Positions 8,096 through 14,538 of a stretch of DNA of 64,000 nt are shown piece after piece. The position numbers were made by a program, and so were the translations under genes. The number at the start of each line of letters is the position of its first letter. The stretch's first letter is position 1. The notes below the pieces were generated by a model. That model made no database searches. It was not told where the DNA came from and saw only the letters and a program-made list of their open reading frames with translations. The stretch is from Actinoplanes sp. NBC_00393 (GTDB taxonomy: Bacteria; Actinomycetota; Actinomycetes; Mycobacteriales; Micromonosporaceae), in the NCBI RefSeq assembly GCF_036053395.1, contig NZ_CP107942.1, positions 7,954,501-8,018,500 of the forward strand, given 5' to 3'.

Positions 8096-9061
8096 GTGGA
8101 CGCTACCGCGGCATCGATCACGTTGGAGAACGTCGGCAAGGTGTACCCGGACGGCACCGCCGCCGTCTCCGGTTTCAGCCTCGACGTACGCGCCGGCGAG
8201 CTCACCGTACTGATCGGCCCTTCCGGTTCGGGCAAGTCGACCATTCTCCGCATGATCAATCGGCTGATCGAGCCGACCAGCGGCGTGATCACCATCGACG
8301 GCCGCAACATCCTGGAGCAGGACCCGGTCGAGCTGCGCCGGCAGATCGGCTACGTGATCCAGAACGTCGGACTCTTCCCGCACCACACCGTCCGGGCGAA
8401 CGTGGGCACCGTGCCGCGCCTGCTCGGCTGGGACCGCAAGCGGATCGAGAGCCGCTCCGACGAGCTGCTCGAGATGGTCGGGCTGGACCCGGCGAAGTAC
8501 GGCAAGCGATACCCGCACGAGCTTTCCGGCGGTCAGCGACAGCGGGTCGGCGTGGCCCGGGCGCTCGCCGCGGACCCGGTGGTGCTGCTGATGGACGAGC
8601 CGTTCTCCGCGGTCGACCCGATCGTGCGGGCCCGGCTGCGGGAGGAGTTCCTGCGCCTGCAGGCGACCGTACGCAAGACGATCGTCCTGGTCACTCACGA
8701 CATCGACGAGGCGGTCCGGATGGGTGACCGGATCGCGGTCCTCGCCGAGGGCGGCCGGCTGCTGCAGTTCGCGCCGCCCGCCGAGCTGTTGAGCACCCCC
8801 GCGTCCCCCGAGGTACGCGATTTCGTCGGCGCCGACCGCGGCATCCGCCGGCTCGCTGTCACCCCGGTCCGCGAGGTGATGACCCCGTCCGACGGCTCGG
8901 GCGCGGAGGGCCTGCCCACCGTGGACTCCGGCGCCACCTTGCACGACGCCCTGGCCCTGATGCTCACCGACGCGACCGAGACCGTGCTGGTGACGAACGA
9001 CGGCCGCCCAGTGGGAACGGTGTCCCGGGCGGCCGTGTTCGAGGTGCCGGCGAAGGTCTGA
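8096..9061 (+). CDS. Betaine-type ABC transporter ATP-binding protein with CBS segment (ProV/OpuBA family)
   Basis: 321 residues. Walker A GPSGSGKST (about 42-50), Q-loop region QNVGLFPH, signature LSGGQRQRVGVARAL, Walker B VVLLMDEPFSAVD and H-loop VTHD are all present. The last ~70 residues form a single CBS-like unit (VREVMTP... VGTVSRAAVF), the module that in OpuA/ProV senses ionic strength or nucleotide. It would energise the two permeases encoded divergently. The GTG at 8096 is used because GAGGAAGGG sits 6-14 nt before it, inside the first codons of the opposite permease gene. Confidence 0.9.
   Translation: MDATAASITLENVGKVYPDGTAAVSGFSLDVRAGELTVLIGPSGSGKSTILRMINRLIEPTSGVITIDGRNILEQDPVELRRQIGYVIQNVGLFPHHTVRANVGTVPRLLGWDRKRIESRSDELLEMVGLDPAKYGKRYPHELSGGQRQRVGVARALAADPVVLLMDEPFSAVDPIVRARLREEFLRLQATVRKTIVLVTHDIDEAVRMGDRIAVLAEGGRLLQFAPPAELLSTPASPEVRDFVGADRGIRRLAVTPVREVMTPSDGSGAEGLPTVDSGATLHDALALMLTDATETVLVTNDGRPVGTVSRAAVFEVPAKV
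8100..8105 (-). promoter_or_regulatory. TAGCGT -10 element inside the divergent ATPase gene
   Basis: On the minus strand TAGCGT is followed by a 6-nt spacer and ATG at 8093. The element lies within the first codons of the plus-strand ATPase gene. Confidence 0.5.
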
Positions 9062-9064
9062 CGA

Positions 9065-9556
9065 TCACCGGGTTCCGCGCCACCCACCCAGGGAGGCGAG
9101 ACCGACGATCCAGCCGACGAACAGGCCGTACGAGGCGCCTGCGCCGGCCGCCCGGAACGCGCCGAGCAGTGAGGGGTTGGAGAGGAACAGGGTGGCGAGC
9201 AGCGCCGCGAAACCACCCGCGAAGATGTACGCGGCCCAGCCGGCGAAGAACTGGCTGATCGTGCCGCGTGCCCGGGCCAGCTGGGAGCCGGGCAGCAGGA
9301 CCAGGAAGAGGAACGTCAGGACCACGACGAGGATCGCCTTGAGGTCGCCGACGATCACGTCCCGTAGCGAGTCGTCGGTGTCGAAACTCCAGTGCGGCCA
9401 GGCGAGAAGTCGCAGCCACCAGCCACCGGCCGTCTCCGGGTCGGTGTTCTCCAGCGCCCAGTCCGAGTACCAAGGGCTGCCGAAGACGAGTACGAGTACG
9501 AGCGCGGCGAGTGTCCCTGCACCCGGCGCGGTCTTATATCGGTTACCGAGAGCCAT
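9065..9556 (-). CDS. Hypothetical four-TM membrane protein
   Basis: 163 residues with predicted membrane segments at about 13-27, 73-90, 102-123 and 138-156. The first extracytoplasmic loop is Trp-rich (DWALENTDPETAGGWWLRLLAWPHW), and the chain ends with a basic GGWRGTR tail. No catalytic motif is visible and the family was not recognised. The stop codon lies 3 nt from the stop of the convergent ATPase gene, so the two transcripts must overlap at their 3' ends. Confidence 0.6.
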   Translation of the reverse strand: MALGNRYKTAPGAGTLAALVLVLVFGSPWYSDWALENTDPETAGGWWLRLLAWPHWSFDTDDSLRDVIVGDLKAILVVVLTFLFLVLLPGSQLARARGTISQFFAGWAAYIFAGGFAALLATLFLSNPSLLGAFRAAGAGASYGLFVGWIVGLASLGGWRGTR

Positions 9557-9600
9557 GGCCCGCTATTTCCCTGCGGGCCACGACTCTCAAACGATGAGCA

Positions 9601-9882
9601 TCACTTGCTCAGATAGTCGATGAACGCGGCCCGCAGCAGGGGCTCCTGCTCGCCGAGGTCGCGGCCCTCCAGCTCGCGCCAGAGCGCGACCGCCTCGTCG
9701 ACCGTGGGCCCGATCGAGTTGGGCGCGCCGTCGAGGGCAGCCGCCTCGTCGGAGTCCGGCAGATGCTTCAGCACCGACCAGTAGAACTTGAGGTCGTGGT
9801 GGTGACGGGCCTTCGCGAAGGCCCGCTGGCGCAGCACCTCGGTGGGCAGGGCGTCCAGTTCGGCGAAGCTGGGCGTGGTCAT
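9601..9882 (-). CDS. Small conserved-looking hypothetical protein
   Basis: 93 residues, predicted soluble and mostly helical, beginning MTTPSFAELDALPTEVLRQ. It has a His-rich patch (KARHHHDLKFYWSVL) and an acidic C-terminal half ending in FIDYLSK. Function not recognised. Codon use fits the genome. TATGCT occurs 6 nt before the ATG at 9882, in the 13 nt separating it from the membrane-protein gene upstream, so it may have its own leaderless promoter. Confidence 0.6.
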   Translation of the reverse strand: MTTPSFAELDALPTEVLRQRAFAKARHHHDLKFYWSVLKHLPDSDEAAALDGAPNSIGPTVDEAVALWRELEGRDLGEQEPLLRAAFIDYLSK

Positions 9883-9888
9883 GAACGA

Positions 9889-9894
9889 AGCATA
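9889..9894 (-). promoter_or_regulatory. TATGCT -10 element, leaderless start for the 93-residue protein
   Basis: On the minus strand TATGCT is followed by a 6-nt spacer and ATG at 9882. It fits between the stop of the upstream gene (9896) and this start. Confidence 0.45.
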
Positions 9895-9895
9895 G

Positions 9896-11134
9896 TCAGC
9901 GCGCGGCGCCCCACGGGCCGTCGTCCCAACGGTCGCTGCGAGCGGGCGGCGTGGCCGGCGTGTTCCAGGTCTCCGGGAGGGTCGGCGACCACGTGGTGCC
10001 GTTGGACGCCGCAGCGTTCCACTCCTCCGGACCGGACGCGTACGGGCTGCCGTGGGTCTCCACCAGCCGCGTGATGAGCAGCCCGGCGACCATCAGGCTG
10101 GCGGCGATCGCGAAGAGTGCGATGTCCAGCTCGCGGCGTGACTCGTAGTCGAGGAAGAGGGTCAGCGCGGTCACCGCGAACAGAGTGCCGAAGATGCCGC
10201 CCCGCCGACCGTACGCACTCGTGCCGGCGAGCAGGGCCAGGCCGATGGCGATGCCGGTCCACTCCAGGCCGGTGCCCGGGACGATCGGCTCGCCGGCCTT
10301 GCCGGCCTGAGCGGCGATCAGGACGCCGGCGCCGACCGCGAAGAGTGAGGAGAGGACCAGGGCGAGCACAGCCGGTACGACAGCGGCGACGCCACGACGC
10401 CGGGCCGGGTCGGCGGTCGGGCGCATCCGGCCGACGAACCGGCGCACCGGGCCGACCGCGCCGAGCCCGCCACCCAGGACGGCCAGCAGCGCGAACCCGC
10501 CGAAGATCAGGAACGCCTGGTCGGTCGGGTCCCAGTCGCCCTGCACGTCGACCGGGGCCACCCGCAACTGGACGTAGACCACTGCGCCGAACCCGGCCGC
10601 CAGGGTGGCCGCCCAGGCCGGCACGTGCAGGCCGGCGACCAGGACAGAAACCACGATGGCGCCGGCCGCCGCGATGATCAGGGCCGGGACGAGGGCCTGG
10701 AGCAGGCCCTTGTCGCTGTTCTCCGCGTACTGCAGGGAGGCGGCCAGAGCGATCGGGCCGAGCGCCAGATTCGGTACGCCGGCCCGCAGGCTCAACCCGG
10801 CCCCGAGGGTGAGGAGCCCGATCGCCGCACCGGTGACCAGCAGCGTGTCGAGGGCCGGGCGCTGCAGCGCGCCGGAGTCCTCCCGGAACAGCAGGAAGCC
10901 GATGACGCCCGCGGCGACCAGGAGCACCACCTCCCACCCGAGGTGGATGCCGAGGCGGTCCCGCTCGTCCTCCACGACCGGCAGGGCGCCCGTGGTGACC
11001 GGCGCCCGCAGCGACTGGTCGAGAGTCGTGCCCGCGGTGTCGTCGTACTGCACCCGACGCCGGTACGCCGCTGGGTCGGTCGGGGTGTCCTCGTCGCCAC
11101 CAGGCCTGCGGAAAGTGGTCTCGTCGTAGGCCAT
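9896..11134 (-). CDS. Polytopic membrane protein resembling RbsC-type ABC permeases
   Basis: 412 residues. A ~55-residue charged cytoplasmic head (MAYDETTFRRPGG) is followed by about ten membrane segments and a Pro/Ser/Trp-rich cytoplasmic tail. The stretch GLSLRAGVPNLALGPIALAAS recalls the conserved core of the ribose/nucleoside (BPD_transp_2) permeases, but no ATPase or binding protein lies nearby, so transport function is uncertain. The ATG at 11134 is chosen because GTGAGGAGGCG lies just before it; a longer frame reaching 11353 lacks such a site. The gene sits downstream of the folate operon on the same strand. Confidence 0.65.
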   Translation of the reverse strand: MAYDETTFRRPGGDEDTPTDPAAYRRRVQYDDTAGTTLDQSLRAPVTTGALPVVEDERDRLGIHLGWEVVLLVAAGVIGFLLFREDSGALQRPALDTLLVTGAAIGLLTLGAGLSLRAGVPNLALGPIALAASLQYAENSDKGLLQALVPALIIAAAGAIVVSVLVAGLHVPAWAATLAAGFGAVVYVQLRVAPVDVQGDWDPTDQAFLIFGGFALLAVLGGGLGAVGPVRRFVGRMRPTADPARRRGVAAVVPAVLALVLSSLFAVGAGVLIAAQAGKAGEPIVPGTGLEWTGIAIGLALLAGTSAYGRRGGIFGTLFAVTALTLFLDYESRRELDIALFAIAASLMVAGLLITRLVETHGSPYASGPEEWNAAASNGTTWSPTLPETWNTPATPPARSDRWDDGPWGAAR

Positions 11135-11261
11135 GCTCCGCGCCTCCTCACGCCTCCACGAGCGGTTCGAGGCGCACGCTACTCCGGCTGTGGGCCGCCC
11201 GCCGCAAAGCATACGGATAAGAGATGGCCTCAGTTCAGAGGCTAGATGGCTTCGACAAGCT

Positions 11262-11783
11262 TCAACGTCGGCCGGTCGGACGATCGGAGTCGTCGTCCTC
11301 CCGGTCGGGCTGCTCGGGCACCCGGCAGGAGCGCTCCAGCCACAGCGCCGCACCGATCAGCAGGAGCGCGGCGACGAGCGCGCCGACCGTGGCCGGCACG
11401 TCCTCCCGGGCGGCCCGGGTCGGTTCCAGCAGCAGCCAGCCGAGCAGTCCCGCGGAGAAGCCGGCGAAGATCGCGCCGACCAGCGAGGAGGCCTTGGCCA
11501 GCGCCGCGTAGCGGGCGACGGCGAGCGGCTCGACCGGCGGCGCGCCGGGTTTGCGCTGGATGCGGGCGCTGGTGTTCTGCGCGAGCAGGCCCTCGGCGAC
11601 CGCCAGCACGGCGAGCACCAGGACCGGTGACCACGGCAGGGCGGGCAGCTGTGAATAGGTGAAGCTGAGCAGCAGCCAGCCCACCGCGGCCGCGGCCAGC
11701 GCGGCCACCACGAGCACCGAGATACTGGTCGGCCGCAGCGACGGGTCGGTCCGGCGATCTCCGCCTTGGGGGTTGGCGCTCAC
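11262..11783 (-). CDS. DUF3180 membrane protein at the end of the folate operon
   Basis: 173 residues with four membrane segments (SISVLVVAALAAAAVGWLLL, a second pair, then a C-terminal pair) and a charged tail. A four-TM DUF3180 gene following folK is a standing actinobacterial arrangement (Rv3605c after folK in Mycobacterium tuberculosis). Its biochemical role is unknown. The GTG at 11783 overlaps the TGA of folK in a GTGA junction, which indicates translational coupling and fixes the start. A longer open frame upstream is only the folK region read in another frame. Confidence 0.8.
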   Translation of the reverse strand: MSANPQGGDRRTDPSLRPTSISVLVVAALAAAAVGWLLLSFTYSQLPALPWSPVLVLAVLAVAEGLLAQNTSARIQRKPGAPPVEPLAVARYAALAKASSLVGAIFAGFSAGLLGWLLLEPTRAAREDVPATVGALVAALLLIGAALWLERSCRVPEQPDREDDDSDRPTGRR

Positions 11784-12307
11784 GCCCTCGACTCTAGCGA
11801 CAGATCCGGTCGCGGGCTCATCTCGGCGAGGTCGGTGGCGAGCTCCGGCGCGGCCAGCAGGTCGGTGAGCCGCCCGTGCCCGGGCAACTGCCCGTCCGGC
11901 TCCACGTCGAGCCACGGTCGCAGCACGAAGGCCCGCAGGTGGGCACGGGGATGCGGCAGGGTCAGCTCGGGGTCGTCACTGACCACCGGGGTGCCGTCGG
12001 CGGCCCAGACGGCGATCACGTCGACGTCGAGGGTGCGCGGGCCGAAGCGGCGCTCCGGGTCCCGGACCCGGCCTTCGGCCGATTCGCACGCACGGGCGCG
12101 CTCCAGCCAGTGCCGCGGGGTCGCGCCGGCATCGTCGACAAGGACAAGGGCATTGAGGTACGCCGGTTGCGCGCTGTCGCCCCACGGAGGCGTTTCATAA
12201 ACCGGCGAGACGCGTACGACACTCGCGTCCAGCAGTTCGACGGCCGCCCGGAGGTGCGCGAAGCGGTCGCCGAGGTTGCTGCCGAGCGACAGGACGGCAC
12301 GGGTCAC
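11780..12307 (-). CDS. folK: 2-amino-4-hydroxy-6-hydroxymethyldihydropteridine pyrophosphokinase
   Basis: 175 residues. It transfers pyrophosphate from ATP to 6-hydroxymethyl-7,8-dihydropterin in folate synthesis. The N-terminal SLGSNLGDR, the central PxYET (VYETPPWG), the RxxRWGPRxxDxD-type signature (here DPERRFGPRTLDVDVI) and LPHPRAHLRAFVLRPW are all diagnostic. GTG at 12307 overlaps the TGA of folB (GTGA), and its own TGA overlaps the DUF3180 start, so three genes in a row are coupled. Confidence 0.95.
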   Translation of the reverse strand: MTRAVLSLGSNLGDRFAHLRAAVELLDASVVRVSPVYETPPWGDSAQPAYLNALVLVDDAGATPRHWLERARACESAEGRVRDPERRFGPRTLDVDVIAVWAADGTPVVSDDPELTLPHPRAHLRAFVLRPWLDVEPDGQLPGHGRLTDLLAAPELATDLAEMSPRPDLSLESRA

Positions 12308-12666
12308 GAACGGCTCCGGCGCAGCGTGACCGCGACGTCGGCGAACTCGTGCGGGATCGGCGCCTGCGGCTTGTGCACGGTGACCTCGGCGGCGGTGACC
12401 CGCGGGTCGGTGAGGCAGACGTCCAGCAGCCGGTCGGCGAGCCGCTCCAGCAGGTTGACCGGCTCGCCGGTGAGCACCTCGACCAGCCGGCCGGCGAGTT
12501 CGCCGTAGTGCACGGTGTCGGTGATGTCGTCGGTCGCGGCGGCCCGGCCCAGGTCCAGGTCCAGGCGGACGTCCACGACGAAGTCCTGGCCCTGCTCCCG
12601 TTCGAAGTCGTAGACGCCGTGCCGGCCCCGGGCCCGCAGGCCGGTCAGGGTGATCTGTCCGCTCAT
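12304..12666 (-). CDS. folB: Dihydroneopterin aldolase
   Basis: 120 residues, the normal length. It cleaves 7,8-dihydroneopterin to 6-hydroxymethyl-dihydropterin and glycolaldehyde. The N-terminal GLRARGRHGVYDFEREQGQ, the catalytic Glu/Tyr region, NLLERLADRLLD and the VTVHKPQAPIP segment with its catalytic Lys match FolB. The gene starts 30 nt after folP with AGAGG about 7 nt before the ATG. Confidence 0.95.
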   Translation of the reverse strand: MSGQITLTGLRARGRHGVYDFEREQGQDFVVDVRLDLDLGRAAATDDITDTVHYGELAGRLVEVLTGEPVNLLERLADRLLDVCLTDPRVTAAEVTVHKPQAPIPHEFADVAVTLRRSRS

Positions 12667-12696
12667 CAGTTACCTCTTTCGCGCGGCAGCGGGTGC

Positions 12697-13578
12697 TTAG
12701 GCCGTACCGATGAATCGTGGTGATCCCGTGGCGCGCCAAACGGCGAGCGCATCGACGGTCGCGCCCACCTCGTGCACCCGGACCCCCCACGCGCCGGACG
12801 CGACCGCCAGGATCGAGGTGGCCAGAGTGGCCGCCTCGCGGCCGCCCACCGGGCGCGGCGTGCCGTCCGGACCGGCCAGCAGCCGACCCAGATAGGTCTT
12901 GCGGCTTGCCGCGAAAAGCACCGGAAAGCCCAGCTCGCGCAGGGTCTCGAGGTGGGCGCTGAGGGCCCAGTTGTGCTCGGCGGTCTTGGCGAAGCCCAGG
13001 CCGGGATCGAGGATGATCCGGCCCGGATCCACCCCGGCGGCGATCGCCTCGTCGGCGCGGGCCCGCAGTTCGTCGCGCACCTCGGCGACGACGTCCTGGT
13101 AGACGGCGAGTTTCTGCATGTCACGGGAGTGCCCGCGCCAGTGCATCAGGATCCAGGGGCAGCGCGCGGCGGCGGCGACCGCCGCCATGCCGGGATCGGC
13201 GAGCCCGCCGGAGACGTCGTTGATCACCGCGGCGCCGGCTTCCAGCGCCGCTTCGGCGACCGCGGCACGCGTGGTGTCGATACTTACCGGTACGCCCTCC
13301 GCGAACAGCCGCCGGATGACCGGGACCACCCGGCTGATCTCGGTTGCGGCGTCCACCCGCTCGGCGCCGGGCCGGGTCGACTCGCCGCCGACATCGATGA
13401 CATGGGCGCCCGCGCGGAAAAGGTCGATGCCATGTTGAACCGCGGCGTCGAGGTCGGTGTATCTCCCACCGTCAGAGAAAGAATCCGGCGTGACGTTGAG
13501 GACGCCCATCACGACCGGGTGATCCCGGCGGAGCAGTTCAGCACCTGTGAGCTGCGCGTCTGTCGGCGTGGTCGGCAC
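12697..13578 (-). CDS. folP: Dihydropteroate synthase
   Basis: 293 residues. It condenses hydroxymethyl-dihydropterin pyrophosphate with p-aminobenzoate and is the sulfonamide target. VMGVLNVTPDSFSDGGRY, the VGGESTRPGA loop, SIDTTRAAVAEAA, VINDVSGG and LDPGLGFAKT are all present. The GTG at 13578 is preferred over a TTG at 13584 because TACCCT lies exactly 6 nt before it, with no Shine-Dalgarno. It therefore heads a leaderless folP-folB-folK-DUF3180 transcript. In many actinobacteria folE lies immediately upstream; here it lies about 14.7 kb away at 28260-28835, in the same orientation. Confidence 0.95.
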   Translation of the reverse strand: MPTTPTDAQLTGAELLRRDHPVVMGVLNVTPDSFSDGGRYTDLDAAVQHGIDLFRAGAHVIDVGGESTRPGAERVDAATEISRVVPVIRRLFAEGVPVSIDTTRAAVAEAALEAGAAVINDVSGGLADPGMAAVAAAARCPWILMHWRGHSRDMQKLAVYQDVVAEVRDELRARADEAIAAGVDPGRIILDPGLGFAKTAEHNWALSAHLETLRELGFPVLFAASRKTYLGRLLAGPDGTPRPVGGREAATLATSILAVASGAWGVRVHEVGATVDALAVWRATGSPRFIGTA

Positions 13579-13584
13579 AGACAA

Positions 13585-13590
13585 AGGGTA
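13585..13590 (-). promoter_or_regulatory. TACCCT -10 element heading the folP operon
   Basis: On the minus strand TACCCT is followed by a 6-nt spacer and GTG at 13578. It decides the folP start. Confidence 0.55.
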
Positions 13591-13675
13591 CGGGGCGGCC
13601 GGCTTTAGAACACGTGTACGATGCCACGTGACTCAAATTCAACCACTCAATCACCTTGGGTAACGAAACGGGCGC

Positions 13676-13704
13676 TTGTTGCTCGCAAGTACGGGCCGTA
13701 CTCT
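13676..13704 (+). promoter_or_regulatory. Promoter of the secretion-machine operon
   Basis: TTGTTG (13676-13681) and TACTCT (13699-13704) are separated by 17 nt, a good fit to a housekeeping actinobacterial promoter, in a locally AT-richer region. Transcription would start near 13711, about 30 nt before the first ATG (13742) of the operon. Confidence 0.5.
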
Positions 13705-13741
13705 TCGGAACTGGGCATCATGAAGTGACCGAAGAGAGCAG

Positions 13742-13876
13742 ATGAGCATGGCAGTGCCCGAACGGCTCACTCGACGTGGTGAGTCAGAGGTAGCACGATA
13801 TGGGCGTTGCCGTACGGGTTCACAACTGCAGCGTGTCCGTAACCCCCATACCGGACACGGGGAGGTTTACCGATGA
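13742..13876 (+). CDS. Small 44-residue ORF coupled to the VirB2-like gene
   Basis: A 44-residue, strongly basic peptide (MSMAVPERLTRRGESEVAR... ending in HTGHGEVYR), with no membrane segment. Its TGA overlaps the next ATG as ATGA at 13873-13876, and a weak AAGAGAG precedes its ATG. Its position right behind the operon promoter and the exact overlap argue for translation. The next gene also has its own strong GGGGAGG, so the peptide is not needed for that gene's initiation. It could be a leader peptide or a small soluble component. Function unknown. Confidence 0.45.
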   Translation: MSMAVPERLTRRGESEVARYGRCRTGSQLQRVRNPHTGHGEVYR

Positions 13877-14133
13877 TCGCCACCGAGCTCGCCATCCTGG
13901 CGGCCCCAGCCGGCAGCATCAACACGGAAGGCATTGTCACCTTCTTCGCGAGCAACATTGCTCCGATCCTGCTCGCGGTCCTCGGCGTGATCTTCATCGG
14001 CCGAGCCAGTCGCGGCGAGATCTCGAAGGTGCTGACGAGTTCGGCGATCGCGATCGTGGGCCTGGCGTTCATCGCCGGCGCAGCGACGCTGTTCTTCGTG
14101 GGCGAATCGATCATCGAGCTGATCTTCAACTGA
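13873..14133 (+). CDS. VirB2/TrbC-like small two-TM protein
   Basis: 86 residues. A short N-terminal hydrophobic segment and a polar linker are followed by two membrane helices (NIAPILLAVLGVIFIGRAS and SSAIAIVGLAFIAGAATLFFV) joined by a short basic loop (RASRGEISK). This is the hairpin topology of VirB2/TrbC pilin-like subunits. Sequence similarity to true pilins is too weak to read by eye; the call rests on size, topology and position just before the VirB3/PrgI-like and VirB4-like genes. GGGGAGG lies about 7 nt before the ATG. Confidence 0.6.
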   Translation: MIATELAILAAPAGSINTEGIVTFFASNIAPILLAVLGVIFIGRASRGEISKVLTSSAIAIVGLAFIAGAATLFFVGESIIELIFN

Positions 14134-14134
14134 G

Positions 14135-14497
14135 ATGCGGCTCCGGACCGACGACGACATCTACCGGGCGCGCCTCGTCTATCTGGGCCCGCCCGGATAC
14201 ACACTGCCCGTCCACCTGCCGTACGCGCAGTACGGGATGTTCGTCGTGCTCGTGCCGCTCTTCATGTTCATCCACTACCTGATCACGCTCGACTTCGACC
14301 CCTTCCCGGCGTGGGAGATCGCCCTCGCCATGGTCACCACGTCGTACGTGTTCCGGCATGTCGACCCCGACCGCCCGGCCCGGGTCGTCATCCGCACCGC
14401 GCTCACCGACTGGCGCCGCACCCGTGAGCCCGCGGTGGAGCAACGGGATCCAAGACTTGTCGCCACTCGCATCCGGGTTCGGGAGGAGTTGGTATGA
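14135..14497 (+). CDS. PrgI/VirB3-like membrane protein
   Basis: 120 residues. A soluble N-terminal stretch (GPPGYTLPVHLPYAQYG) is followed by two close membrane helices (about 34-51 and 58-74) and a basic cytoplasmic tail (DPDRPARVVIRTALTDWRR). This is the layout of PrgI/VirB3-type proteins that sit next to the VirB4 ATPase in type IV secretion systems. It starts 1 nt after the stop of the VirB2-like gene and precedes the ATPase gene by one mini-ORF. Confidence 0.6.
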   Translation: MRLRTDDDIYRARLVYLGPPGYTLPVHLPYAQYGMFVVLVPLFMFIHYLITLDFDPFPAWEIALAMVTTSYVFRHVDPDRPARVVIRTALTDWRRTREPAVEQRDPRLVATRIRVREELV

Positions 14498-14538
14498 CCG
14501 GTTTGGCCGTCGTGCATCTCGGTGGAGTCTCCGCATGA
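14494..14538 (+). CDS. 14-residue mini-ORF bridging the PrgI-like and VirB4-like genes
   Basis: MTGLAVVHLGGVSA. Its ATG overlaps the TGA of the PrgI-like gene (ATGA, 14494-14497), and its TGA overlaps the ATG of the ATPase gene (ATGA, 14535-14538). A strong GGGAGGAG lies about 6 nt before its ATG. The arrangement looks built to hand ribosomes from one gene to the next; the peptide itself may have no function. It could also be a remnant of an earlier ATPase start, since both begin MTG. Confidence 0.4.
   Translation: MTGLAVVHLGGVSA

Noticed and set aside
14358..14534. Longer start for the VirB4-like ATPase
   Set aside because: It would lie inside the PrgI-like gene. The ATG at 14535 has a Shine-Dalgarno and an ATGA junction.
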